Assembly: GCA_958430865.1 (NCBI GenBank)
Contig: CAUDNR010004522.1
Location: 84,161 to 148,160 of the forward strand
Reading direction: 5' to 3'
Origin: Entrophospora sp. SA101
Lineage: Eukaryota > Glomeromycota > Glomeromycetes > Entrophosporales > Entrophosporaceae
DNA: 64,000 bases
Shown here piece after piece: positions 47,791 through 59,596 of this stretch. The notes under the pieces were generated by a model, which made no database searches, was not told where the DNA came from, and worked only from the letters and a program-made list of their open reading frames with translations. Each line of letters starts with the position of its first letter. Within the stretch, counting starts at the first letter, position 1. The translations under genes and the position numbers were made by a program.

Positions 47791-48212
47791 CTAGGATAGC
47801 TCTTCAATATCCCAACTATCTTCACTACCAGTAAATTTCCATTCGTAATCCCAGTCATTTGTGAATGGTCCACGATACTTATCTTTTTCACCTGAAAGCT
47901 GGACATAGAATGAAAGGTTAAAACTTTTTACATCATCATACACTTCAACACTAAAACCATTGTGAGCATATGAACCTCCATTTCTTATTTCATATCCATT
48001 TTGCATGATTGAAAGCATGCCATATGTACCTGTCCACATTTGTTATGGACCCAAATTGTATGACCTGTATAGTAAACATAGTGTTGTTAGAACATACAAT
48101 TAATTTTTTTCAAAGTGTGATCATTTAAAAAGTATTTACTTTCAATGAGTGGCACAAGTGTTAGACCAATCGTTAGATTAAAGATGATGGCAATGATTAG
48201 GTTGAATTTCAT
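47791..48212 (-). pseudogene. Small secreted protein gene, probably frameshifted
   Basis: Exon 1 (48140-48212) encodes a signal peptide MKFNLIIAIIFNLTIGLTLV and exon 2 begins at 48064. The spliced frame reads SHTIWVHNKC and then soon stops, whereas the following 82 codons (MWTGTYGMLSIMQNGYEIRN onward, to 47791) are open in another frame. One base gained or two lost near 48035 would join them. The HNKC start is faintly thaumatin-like, but the rest is unrecognised. It may be a recent pseudogene or a sequencing error. Confidence 0.5.
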
Positions 48213-48573
48213 GATGAGTAATATTTGATTATAAAAATTTTTACTTTTTTTCTTGTTCTCGAGGTATATATATTGAGTTCTGATTAATGATCCAGATATG
48301 AACACGGGGAAAAATCGGTACATTCTAAATTTCTTTTATGGGAAAAAATTCCCAACCCTTTTGTTTATATGGGCGTATTAAATGAGCCAAAGTTCATAAT
48401 TATATGACTTTTTAAAATAACTCTATTAGCCTTGTTCACTCGCAAGCTCGTGTTCAGATTTATGTAGTCAACTATTTTTTGTTGCATATATTGACTGAAA
48501 ATGAGTAAACAAATTTGCAGGGGCAATAGATCCACACACGGATAAAATATCAAACTTATCGCCATATACTGTA

Positions 48574-49092
48574 CAGTGTGTTTCAAAAAAAATGACACCA
48601 AAATGTAAATTTATTTTAAAAATTTTCACATGACAAAAAACGATTGGGTAACTTGTTTGGATGATAATATATATATGTTTATTACATGGTGCTTGCAACA
48701 AGATAATGATCCAATACACACATCACGTGTTACAAAAACCTTCATTCTTGAAAAAAGGATTTGCATAATAGACTGGCCATCCAACAGTCCTGATCTTAAT
48801 CCCATTGAAAATATGTGGTATATCATAAAAAATGTTGAAAAAAGGACGCCAAGGAATGTTATTGAAGAATTCCTCGGGAAACAGTCAAAAATATTATTAT
48901 GTCTATGAAACAGAATGTGAGTTGGTTTTAGAAAAAAAAAACAATGGTATAATTTCTTATTAATTTTTTTTATTCGATAAAATATTTGATAAGCTTTCAA
49001 ATGAATCTGATTTTGTTTAATCTACCTTGCATAATTGTTGAGATATGTGATTTTTTGTGCGCGCCATTTTTTTTTTTTTTTGAAGCACACTG
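48574..49092 (+). mobile_element. Tc1/mariner deletion derivative (519 bp)
   Basis: Terminal repeats CAGTGTGTTTCAAAAAAAA and, inverted, CAGTGTGCTTCAAAAAAAA, flanked by TA on both sides. Inside, 48690-48908 keeps the C-terminal part of the transposase: LQQDNDPIHTS (second Asp) and SNSPDLNPIENMW (final acidic residue). The N-terminal half is gone, so it is non-autonomous. Confidence 0.85.
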
Positions 49093-49617
49093 TATTTCTT
49101 TTGCAATTAAATATTCTTTATATTCATCGATCTGTTTTTTAATTTCAGTTTATAAGACATGTTATATAATATTAAATTTATAGAGGCATAACCTCATTGT
49201 TCCGCAATAATAATAAATGAACAAAAAATTTGAATCAAAAACTATATATAACTATCATTACTAAGTCACGAAATAATCGATCATCTACTGGAAAACCAGT
49301 ACCATAGATCGCCGATGTAAATCCAATAACACATTGTATAATATAGTAGTTGTAATATACTGTATATTCGCACTTACCAGAAATTTTTTTTTTGTCCGAG
49401 ATCGCCTGTAGAGAGCAGGCAATCACATGTAGTAGTGATATTATATGTGACTTGGATCAGCAAATCAGAATACATATATTACATGTTAAAATAGACAATT
49501 GAACCTCAAAATAGCGGAGCTTATGTCTTTGACGCATAAAAAAATCTTGACATATGACGAGAGAGTCGTAGATTAAAAATAGGGGTAATTCTTAATGACT
49601 ATATAGATTGTTTAAAA
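49093..49617. other. Intergenic; one weak minus-strand ORF
   Basis: A 63-codon ORF at 49235-49426 (MIACSLQAISDKKKISG start) contains a GTAAGT donor-like site after SG and may be a scrap of a gene. Nothing else recognised. Confidence 0.3.
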
Positions 49618-49794
49618 GGATCAACATGATATTCGAATATCACGAATATCATGAATATCACGAATATCATGAATATCATGAAATATCATTATATTATATG
49701 TGTAACGAAGACAATATTTATGATTAATAAAAATAATACAAACAATAAAATTAATAGAGAATTATTAAACAAATATTAAATGGTTTAATACATT

Positions 49795-52103
49795 AATATT
49801 AATTTCTCATGAATTTCGTTTTAAGAAAATAATTTTGGAAACAAAATCAGGTGACAATCTATTTCTACTAGGTGTTATATGATTTCCCACATCGGAAAAT
49901 AAACGTTCTGAAGGAACTGATGTTGCAACTCATGCAAAAATATTTTCTTGCTAGTTTTGACATAATAGGCAACTCATTTCTTCTCTCATTCCACCATAGA
50001 AAAGGGTAGTGTTGTATTAATTCGGAATTGTTCGGACATTATCCGAATATCACTCATGTGACTGATATTCGAATATCATGTTGATCCTTTATGCAAACAC
50101 TAGCTGTTGGTAAATTAAAATATTTTTCAAATTCACCTTGTTCCTGCTCGAATTGTTGCAAATTATCAAATAAGTCATCAAAAACGTTATTTTGACCACT
50201 GAAACTAGTTCTTAATGGCAACCTTACACTTCTTGATTGAATAGGACTATTACTAATTTGTTCCTCTTCTTCTTGTTGTTTTAATAGGTTATATTGATCT
50301 TTTAATGAATTTAAAATTTCATTACGTTGTACATCACCAAAAAATGTCAATGCTTTAAAACGTGAGTCTAAAGCTGATGCAAAAGCAGCTAAAGAAGAAG
50401 GAGTAGACCAATAATGATCTAGTGAATTATATAAAGTTGAGATAATTTTTTCATATAGTCTTGTACTATGAACAGGTCTTGATATATTAATTTTTTTCCT
50501 TCTTCTTTCACCATTATTTTCTTCAAATAATTCTACTTCATCTTCATTGGTTTCCTCTAATAATGATGGTAAAGCTTCATCACTTTCTTCTAAAAGTTCA
50601 TTACTATCTATCAGTTCAATTATTTCATTTTGAAAATCATTATTATTTTCTTCATTCATTACAATTAACTCTAAAAATTTGTTCTTTAGAAAAAAGATTA
50701 GTGGTGCAACTAAAGATAGTGTGACAAAATCTCTTCCACTAAGTGTTGTTGTTATTGTATCGAATTGTCTAAGTATTTCAACAAGTTTTATGATTAATTC
50801 CCACTCATTATCAGCTAATAATAATTTATCTAATTTTTTTCCATCTTTTTTAATTTCAAGGTCATTATCCAGCATCATATTGGCTTGTAAAAGGATGATA
50901 GCTTTTTTGAGAACTAACAACCTCACCCATGAATTATAAGTACTGTTCCAGTGTGTAGCTACATCATATATTGGTCTTAATTTTTCTGGATAATCTTCAC
51001 TTAATCTTTGTTGTTGTCTAAACAGTGCCTCCAACTGTTTCAGAGAGTTGAAAAATAACGCAAGTCTTCTCACCCTTAGGACTAATGCTTTAATATTATC
51101 ATCACAGTTAAGTGCTTTTTTAATACAAAGTTGTAATGTATGAGCTGCACAAGAAATTCTTTCAATATTTAATGCTTCTTTTAATAATCTAGAACCTGAT
51201 ACCATATTGCTGCCATTATCAGTTGTAATAGCAGTGATTTTTTCTTCTAAGCCCCATTTTGATATTTCTTCCACTAATAAGTTTTTTATAATTAAGCTTG
51301 TGTGTGGATGGGGAACATGAAATAAATTTAACAGTGTCTCAATCAGTTCAAAGTCTTCAGAGAGCCAGGAACAAGTTATACCCATATATATCCTTTTTTT
51401 TGGTGTGAAGCAGTCCAAAAATCCGTGGTCAAAGAAGCAAATTGACAGGTATTGAGAAGTTTGTTTCGAATTTCATCAAATGAAATATTATACAAATGTG
51501 TTATTGATTCTTTAATTAGGTTTATATTCGGAATTTTGAATTGGGGATTTAGAGAGCAAATGAATTTTTGAAAATTGTGACTTTTCAAGACATAGAAAGG
51601 TATTGAATCTTTTATTAAGAATTCAATTAGATTTTTTAGAATGAAGTTAATTTGAGCTTCATTTAGTGGTGTGTTAGTTGTGTTAGATTGAATCATCTCC
51701 ATATTCGCATTTACAAACTAGATAAAGAGTGTGATAAATATTCTACATAATCAATTTAATCAATTTAATTAATCAATTTAATCAATTTATCCATAAATAC
51801 CTTATTTGCAGTTTTTGGATTCACTATACCGTGATGACTTAATAAATGGTAAATAGTATTGGTAGTAGATCCTTTTGTAGCTGTGCTAGGAAAATATTGA
51901 CCACAAATATCTCCATTTTCTTTAGTAACATTACATTTCCATCCATGTGGTCTTAGGTCTTCACAGTAATTCCAAATAAAGCTTCTTTTATTTGAGTGTG
52001 CAGTACTAGAAGTAGAAGCTAATGAATTGATTTCCGCTAATGACTCATTAATATTAGTGGTAGTAGTAAATGAATCATCCTCTTCAATGTAATACGATGA
52101 CAT
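49795..52103 (-). pseudogene. hAT transposase, at least three lesions
   Basis: Exon 1 (51801-52103) has a BED-like finger, CNVTKENGDICGQYFP followed by His residues. Exon 2 starts at 51717 and continues with LTTDFWTASH, ITTDNGSNM, HTLQLCIKKAL and DVATHWNSTY, the typical catalytic-core order. The dimerisation domain (WWNERRNELPIMSKLARKYF, then [15 protein letters not shown]) is at 49795-50015. Lesions are a one-base loss in an A8 run (51394-51401), a 70-base insertion of the element's own terminal sequence at 50018-50087 and a frameshift near 49930. Acidic low-complexity insert at about 50520-50660. Confidence 0.8.
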
Positions 52104-52368
52104 TTTTTAAATTTTTGTGTATACAAAATGTAGGGAAAGATAAATCGCGAATTTAAAAAAATGAATTTATAATATTTATAATATTTTTTAGACAAAAACG
52201 CTTTTCAGGAATGTTGAAAACACCTTCATTTTATAACAATTTTAAAGATGGGACTAAAATAAAAAAATCCTTTGTGTAAAAGATGCTTTACCACTGCAGG
52301 ATAATTGATAATTTATTTATCTATTGTCAAAAGTCTTTAATCACCACAAAAAAACAAACAATTTATTA

Positions 52369-52580
52369 TCAAAAAAGCCAACATGTCTTTTTGAAAATGT
52401 AAAGATACTTGTCGCTACAAAAAAACGGAATTGATTTCTTTGTCAAAAAAAAGCCAACATGTCTTTTTTGAAGTGTAAAGATATTCGATTGCTACAGAAT
52501 TGATTTCTCCGTCAAAAAAAAAGCCAACATATCTTTTTTGAAAGTGTAAAGACACTCAATCACCACTAAAAAAACAAGAT
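52369..52580. repeat. Three tandem units of about 70 bp inside the hAT element
   Basis: Units share AAAAAGCCAACATGTCTTTT, GTGTAAAGATA and GAATTGATTTCT. They lie between the transposase start and the right end and may be subterminal binding repeats. Confidence 0.65.
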
Positions 52581-52970
52581 AATTCATAATAATAATTGTT
52601 TTTTTATTGTTAAAAGTCTTTTGGAAAATCTAAAGATAAAAAAAGTACAATGCTATATTAATTGAAATAACAAAACAGATTCTATAACAAATTAGTAATA
52701 GGGTAGATAAATGCATAAACAATTTCCTTAATTTCCTTGAATGTAAAATAAACAAATTTTTTTTTGAACATGCACACACGTATTGTTAATATTAATAATA
52801 GTAAAACGTTATTATTATTAAATGTTTATCTTTTCCTTTTTTAGTAAGATCAACTACGATATTCGATATTCATGATATTTGAATAATATTCATGATATTC
52901 AAATATCAGTCACATGAATGATATTTGGACAATGTCCGAATAATTCCGAATGAATACAAACACTAAACAA

Positions 52971-54408
52971 AATAAAATAAACCAACATTTCTAATTTATT
53001 ACTCAAAGATCCATACGTTGTTGTTCATACCAGAGTTTCAAGATGTAGTTTTCATTTCATGTAAACAAAAAAATATCGAATAATTCAAATAAAATGGACA
53101 ATTCAAATAAAACTAAAACGAATAATTCAGATAAAGAATTTGTGTTAACATTGATATTAAAAATGTGTAGTTGGAAAATGGCCTATTCCAAAATTTTTTA
53201 TTAGACATTCTAAATTTTATCAGTGCCTGGAATTTTATAATAGGATTTTGCTCCCTGGTATTCATCACCTTGTTTGATGCTAATATCCTTGTTGTGTAAT
53301 TAATCAAATAAATCGTTAGTTATTTAGTCATACACATTCATTTATCAGTCAGAAGTGAAATTGGATTGGTCAATTCTTTGAATGCGAAAAGAATAATTTT
53401 ATTATTTGTATTTCAAATTCAAGTATGTTTTAAGGATATATAAAGTAATTACAAAATCAAGAAAATAAGTATGTTTTAAAATTCAGAGGTATATTTTAAG
53501 TGTATAATTAGATATCTACATTCCTATTACTATAAAAAAAATAAGTATATTCATACATGTTTGCAAATAATTAGTGAATAATATTTGTTGATTTAAGTAT
53601 GTTTTGTAAAAATTAAGTAGAAAATAAGTAGGAAATAAGTATCTAAACTTTTTTTTAGGGGCATTTAATGGTGAACAAGAACATTTCTATTAATTTTGGT
53701 AATAAAAATGTATAGTGTATAGAATGAATGTAATTAATTGGGCTGTTTTCATGAATTGACAAAGGAATTAATTTACAAAATTTTCCTTTAATGAATATAT
53801 CTATCTACACCATAAATGATTATCATTGTCTTGTATAAAGCTTTGAACCAAACTTTTTTGTATGTCAACCAAATTTTATTGAGAAAAAATTATTTTGGCA
53901 TACATATACTGTATGTATATCTTGAGCAGGGTTGTGTGACAACCGTTTCCCTTACTATTACAGGACATCATTTCCTGACAGAATGTTTTCTAATGCATTA
54001 TATCAGTTCATCATAACATTTCTGCCATGATCATGTCATCACTGAGTTGTCAGGGACCATTGAGATACATTTTTAGAAGTTTGTAAACTTTAAAAATGAA
54101 AAAAAAATAGGAAGACTGTTGCAAAAACCAATATTTAACAAGTCAAAATATATTTAATCTTGGACAATGAAAAATAATCATTTTGATTATTCGTCATTCA
54201 ATGCTTTTCTAGTTTTTTTAAATATGTCATCAAGAAATACAAATAAAAGAAAAAATGATGAAAAATATGGTGTGGAGAAGGGGTAAGTGTTTATCAAAAG
54301 AGTGGCGGTGGTGGTTATTGCTACTTGTTGTCACTCGAGTTAATTAATTAAAAATGGCAATTCATTATTTTATTTACTTAATTTAAATAGAAGAGATCTT
54401 TCCATTTC
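52971..54408. other. Intergenic, nothing recognised
   Basis: AT-rich. A few AAGTATGTTTT-like repeats occur at 53420-53640. No gene supported. Confidence 0.45.
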
Positions 54409-55390
54409 TTGATAATAAATTTTCCACCTGAACTCTTGACCAGAATATTCAAATATAATGAAAATGATTATAATACATTGTATTCTTGTATTCTTGTCAA
54501 TACACAATGGCACAACATAAGTATTCCCATTTTATGGAGGGATCCATTTTACTCCCTTGATAGTACCAAAATATTAATTAATTGTTTATTGCAAGAAGAT
54601 AAAGATTTCTTGACCAAAAAAGACATTAAACTAACTTTTGAGCTATTGGAAAAACCTCCATTGATCAATTATTCCAATTTTTGCACAAAAAGTTATTTCT
54701 ATTATACTGATGGACATAAATTTAAAGAATTTTTAAAATCATCCACTGAATTGGAAACCATTTTACAAAACAGGTTAATAAAGTTTATTTAAGTCATTCA
54801 TCAGTTACTAGGGAATTCAGCACATTTGAGATAGACCTTCATCAAATATACAAATACAATAGATTTATGAATTGCTTTAATGGACTTGTTAAATTAGATT
54901 GTGGATTTGCTGATAGATACTGTTATAGATTTATTGACAAATTAACAAAAATTTCTAAATCAATCCAATCAATTGGGATAGATTATGAAATAATAGAAAA
55001 AATGAAGAAAGTTTGACTCACAAAATAAAATAGTGGAACTAACAATTACTAACAATGATGTGGAAGAGTTAGCTGACAATGATGATATTATTTATACAAA
55101 ATTATTATATAATATCATAAAGATAATACAAGCACACACTCACAATTGGTATTTTATTATTCAAGTAGTGGAGAAAATAACATAGATCATTCATTAATAC
55201 CAGCACTCAAAAAACTTGTTTCGATATTTGCATAAGAACCTCCTGGGATTCCTGGATTATATAATTGACTTAAGCCTTATTGAAAAAATTATCCAATAGA
55301 TTTTTATCTAAAGATCTTATTAACATAGTTGTTGATGCACTTCATTAATTCTTAATAAACCCATATCTGAATCTGATATAATTTCCCAAG
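54409..55390 (+). pseudogene. F-box family pseudogene
   Basis: Starts MIINFPPELLTRIFKYNEND and continues SCILVNTQWHNISIPILWRD, the F-box arrangement seen in the large F-box families of mycorrhizal fungi (substrate receptors of SCF ubiquitin ligases). The first frame stops at 54792. Another frame continues with FSTFEIDLHQIYKYNRF and LTKISKSIQSIGIDYEI, then more breaks, and a last piece (SSGENNIDHSLIPALKKLV) near 55150-55230. One GTTAAT..AAG stretch at 54772-54796 could be an intron, but later stops remain. Confidence 0.65.
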
Positions 55391-56104
55391 ATAAAACGAA
55401 ACATTTCAAAGATATCAATAATTTAATAATTTAAAATTTTCTTAAAATGGAAAAGGCATGAAATCTTCTATATCAATTACAATTTATCTTTCTATTTTTA
55501 AAATTTTTTGTATTTACCCATAATTTCATACGACTTAAAATTGCTTTACCTGATTTTGGATATAACTTGTAATAAAAATTCTCTACCATACCGAAAATAG
55601 TCACACCATTTATTTAAAAAGCCCTTACCCAAATTCTCAAAACTTCGGATGTACCTCAATGTAATAATCCAGGTTTTATTTGCATTTAAAAGGTCATTAT
55701 TGCTATTTTAGTAGCGTATGATTTAATTATCTTAATTATCTCACCCAATAATAAATATTTCGCCATTTTAGCAAAATCATTTTAATATAATATATTTTTT
55801 TTTGATGACATTCTTGTTTTATATTGTTATTACCTCATTTTTATATTATCGGTTATATCATTGATTAAAAGAGAAATCAAAAACCTGATTTTGGTTCGCA
55901 TCAATCAACATTCTTTAATATTGAATAAAATTAACGTAATGGTTTATACAAACAAAGTCTTGTTATAAACGGAAGGACCGTTATAGGGAGAATGAACTGT
56001 ATTAATTAGTGAAACATAATTGTGGCATTAAAAAATTATTCACAGAATATTTCTTAATGAGGTAAATTATTTTATTATTAGTTTCAGATTTTTTAAAATT
56101 GATT
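55391..56104. other. Intergenic with one pogo-like terminal repeat
   Basis: At about 55965-56000 the sequence GACCGTTATAGGGAGAATGA followed by ACTGTA matches the right end of the pogo-like element at 33170-33196. No left partner was found nearby. Confidence 0.5.
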
Positions 56105-56559
56105 CATATCCACCGATTTCTGCAAGGGTACACCATTTTTGGGGTATATTTTTGAAAAATTTGGCACATTTTTTGTTGTCTTGATATATGTAAACTAGCC
56201 CCTCAATTTGTTATTTTTGGAGTAAATATCCCTATTTTACAATTCTATTAATACCAAACCAATCACTTTTTATATACACATATACAGTGAGTAGGATCTC
56301 ATAGGATTGCAAGTAGTTAGTTGAAGGAAATTTTATTTTGTAATTTTGTAATTTGCTAATTTTTTTTAAAATTTTATATTGTAGTAATGAATATTGAACA
56401 TAGTAGTAACTCAGACATATGCAACAATTTATATAACTCAAAAGAATGGTTTAAATCAACACAAAGCACAAAACATTCCAATTTTCACAAGTATACTTTA
56501 AATGTTATCACCCTTCTGAATATTGTTTTTCATAATTTAAAGGATCATTAATTTTTAAT

Positions 56560-56700
56560 GAGATTTCATCATAAAGTTTAGGGAAAAAAATCATTTACCT
56601 TTCCATGTGATGAGGGTATATTCCTAATTGTTTTTAAAGACAACACTCAAAGATATCCACCTGTTGGACGGTTTTATTTGTTGAAGATGAAAATTTAAGA
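56560..56700 (+). pseudogene. Scrap related to the gene at 58035-58518
   Basis: Reads GKKSFTFPCDEGIFLIVFKD then RYPPVGRFYLL, matching GKKTSTIPCSEGVFLGVLK and RYSPARRLYLSS of the downstream copy, with a stop inside. Confidence 0.5.
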
Positions 56701-57160
56701 TGACAAAAGTTTAAATTTTTTTTTTATTAATTTAATATTTTTAATAATGAAAATAATTAATTAATTAAAATATATTTTAGAAATTAAAAAAATATATATG
56801 CAATTAATTGTAAAAAGGTAATCTAATTTATAGTTATTTTTTTGGCACTTTATTAATTGATTATAATTATAATATAAAAGATGATTCTCATGTTCCAAAA
56901 TTTCAATTACAGTTTTTTTTTCCCTTCCACCATCTTTCAATACTTTTCTAAAATATTTACTTATTTGTATAAGATTTTTTTTTTCAACAGGACTGCATGT
57001 AAATGCTTTAATTCTATAATCATGGCAAATCACCATAAATATCATACATATGATGAATCAACACATAGATATAAGGAGTCCCATCATTATTTGTATATAA
57101 TCCTTTTATATAATTTTTTTTATGTGGATCTCAAGTTGATGGTGTTAGAAATTTAGTCAA

Positions 57161-57670
57161 TCATAATTTTGCTTGACTTTTGAAAACAATTGGATTTGTT
57201 GTAAGATCTTGTAAGGCTGTATAAAGATCATCAAAGTCATACCACAATTGATGAATAATTAATGCTCTATTTTCAGGTAAAACACTTTCCAAATTATAAT
57301 TTTTTAGAACTTTTAATTTATCTTCATCCATAAGACTGGTACAATTCCGATTCCTTGAATCTGTACTTTGCCAGAATTCAAAATGTACACCAATTCTGAT
57401 CATTTCTTTTTTATTTGTTCCCTTATTTGATCAGAACTTTGGTATTTTGTTTCAGATAACATTAGACTCCAAAGTCAGACAGTAATATGAAGCATTAAAT
57501 GTAATTCATCTGGAACCCAATGAGTTAATGGAATCATAAAGAACAAAGGCAGATACTTATGTCCTGGTAATTGGATTTTATTATTTCCATTTTTAATCAA
57601 CAGACCCTTTAGCATTGAAATAAGTTTATCAACATCATTACACAGTGATCATTAGCCTGGTGTTGGTTAA
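57161..57670 (-). pseudogene. Unrecognised multi-copy-type protein fragment
   Basis: Minus strand reads LPGHKYLPLFFMIPLTHWVP and DELHLMLHIT, a stop, LWSLMLSETKYQSSDQIREQ, a frameshift, then RIGVHFEFWQSTDSRNRN and DDKLKVLKNYNL-like sequence to the stop at 57161. I recall similar proteins as numerous in mycorrhizal fungal genomes but cannot name a domain. At least one stop and one frameshift. Confidence 0.5.
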
Positions 57671-58034
57671 TGCATTTATTAGCATGGATAAACACTTTCA
57701 AAATTTCCTGATGTTAAAAAGAATCAAAAAAAAAGATAAAAATCATAAGATTATAAAATTAAATAAAAAAACCTGTAAGATTATAAACTAATAATAAAAA
57801 AATCATAGGATTTGAATATTTATGGCAATATGACAAATTCATTTAATTTTTTGGAGTGAGGTGAAATTCTGATGGGCTAATTTGGATTTTGTACATGTGA
57901 ATTGCAAATTCATTTTCATGTACAAACTGTAGGTGGAATTATAAATATAGGTTTTAAATTTTTTAATATAATAATTTTTTTAACTAACAATTATGAATCA
58001 AAAAATTTTTAAATTTTAATCAAGAAAACAATAA

Positions 58035-58518
58035 TGATGATGATAACAACAACTTGGAAAATTGCATCATATGCAATAAATCATATAAAACAAAAAATGG
58101 TTCAGTACAACATGAAAAGAAAAAACACTTTGAATATTGTGGATATTCCTTCTCTTGTTCAATACTACTTGACACAATTTAAAGAAAGTTTAATTTACAA
58201 TATTAAAAAAAAATTGACATTACATCACAAAAGTTTAGGGAAAAAGACATCAACTATTCCATGTAGTGAGGGTGTGTTTTTAGGCGTTTTAAAAATGATT
58301 TGGAAAGATATTCCCCTGCTAGAAGGTTGTACTTAAGTTCATTCATTGGAGAAGAAGGTAACAAAAGGTTAGAAAATTTACTTGGTGATGAGGATTGGTC
58401 AATTAGATATTTTGATAATAATCAATTTGCCTACATTGACATTGTTAATTTTGAGGCAAAGGTATGGAAGGAAACAAAAATAGTAGAAGGGAATAGAAAA
58501 ATTTACAAATTCTTCTAA
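58035..58518 (+). pseudogene. C2H2-finger protein remnant
   Basis: An Asn/Asp-rich lead is followed by one C2H2 finger (C-x2-C-x12-H-x4-H) at about 58060-58130. After a frame change comes DIPSLVQYYLTQFKESLIYN, GKKTSTIPCSEGVFLGVLK and, after another, a C-terminal part with NKRLENLLGDEDWSIRYFDN. At least two frameshifts, so not functional here. The single finger could serve DNA binding. Confidence 0.5.
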
Positions 58519-58721
58519 TGTAACCATTAATTTTTCTACAAATAAAGGAAGTTATTAAAAATTTAAATAATAATTTTTTTTCAAAATTAGAATTTTAAAA
58601 AAATTTAGGAAAATTTCTATGTGATCCCCAGATTATTGTTTTCCATATTTTTGTACCCCAAAATGGGTGCGCAAATCGGTGGATATGTTGTTAATAAAAA
58701 ATCTTTCAATTTATTTGCATA

Positions 58722-58902
58722 CAGTAGACTCCTATATAGTCACAACATAGTCACATTTTTTTGTTAATTTGAAAAATTCCCTGCTACTAATTAATCATAG
58801 TAAAAACATGTCTTGTATAGTCACAAACACTATAGTCACCAAAATTCTTGAAATTTCACTATTACTATGGTCCCGAGGTGTGACTATATAGGAGTCTGAC
58901 TG
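58722..58902. mobile_element. Pogo/Tigger-type MITE (181 bp)
   Basis: Ends CAGTAGACTCCTATATAGTC and, inverted, CAGTCAGACTCCTATATAGT, flanked by TA on both sides (58720-58721, 58903-58904). A TATAGTCAC motif repeats inside. No ORF. Confidence 0.85.
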
Positions 58903-59596
58903 TACCTTACTTCAGGGTCGGCGTTGGTCCATTGATTGGATCCACCGGTATAATTTAACCATATTTAGTATTCCATTAAATTAAACCAGACCAAAACTCG
59001 TTGTTCATATTAACAGTGTGTTACAAAAAAATTATTGTTTGTTACATAATAACAACAACTTTACTAAATTTGACAAATAAAATTTAAAACAAAGGGCTTG
59101 CTAAATTATTTTGAACTGATCTTGATATTTAATTCGCCTTTAAAATGCGCAATAGTATTGAATTTTACTGGGTTTTTTCGATTACAATATTATAATAAAG
59201 GGAATACGTTCACCCAACAAATTACATCGAATCAAAAGCACTCGCTCAATACTCAAATAGCTTTCACTATTAACAGTTAATTTTTTAGAAGAAATGAAAT
59301 GGTCACGTGACACACACGATTAATTTTTTGATATCAAAATTATCATATAATGGGTTACGAGTCAAAATCTACAAAGTATGGATAATTCGTCATATAAACG
59401 TAATATCTAGCTCCCGATTTATTTATTTCTAATTAGTTTCATTCAATCAAAAAATCAAGATGTCAATCTGTGAAAGGTATTTAATATTAAAATATATTCA
59501 ACAAAAAGTCCGTCTAATGAATGGGCTATTAACGGCGTTTCACAAATTTTTTAGTAACACAAAAAATGTTTAAATATTAAAACAAACAAACAAGGA
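58903..59596. other. Upstream region of the NlpC/P60-like gene
   Basis: Contains a 37-codon upstream ORF (59460-59573, MSICERYLILKYIQQKVRLM start) that is out of frame with the main gene and could act as a uORF. No TATA box assigned. Confidence 0.4.

Larger units (their letters stand above)
49618..52970 (-). mobile_element. Decayed hAT (Ac-like) element
   Basis: Clusters of GATATTCGAATATCA-type palindromes mark three places: 49618-49690, 50018-50087 and 52854-52970. The outer two probably are the element's ends. The inner one interrupts the transposase. No exact 8-bp target duplication was identified. Confidence 0.65.
56105..58687. mobile_element. Candidate uncharacterised DNA transposon (2.58 kb, inverted-repeat bounded)
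   Basis: The ends share CATATCCACCGATTT and, about 15 bases further in, TTTTGGGGTA, in inverted orientation. Inside are fragments of two gene families in divergent-type arrangement: a minus-strand family at 57161-57670 and a plus-strand C2H2-finger family at 58035-58518. A second scrap of the latter lies at 56560-56700. No known transposase was recognised and no target duplication is evident. Confidence 0.45.

Noticed and set aside
47791..48212. Thaumatin-like gene
   Set aside because: Only a short HNKC-type start is suggestive; the Cys pattern of thaumatins is absent, so it is left as an unrecognised secreted protein.
49618..49690. Regular GAATATCA repeats as a CRISPR array
   Set aside because: Units are contiguous palindromes with no unique spacers, in a eukaryotic hAT terminus.
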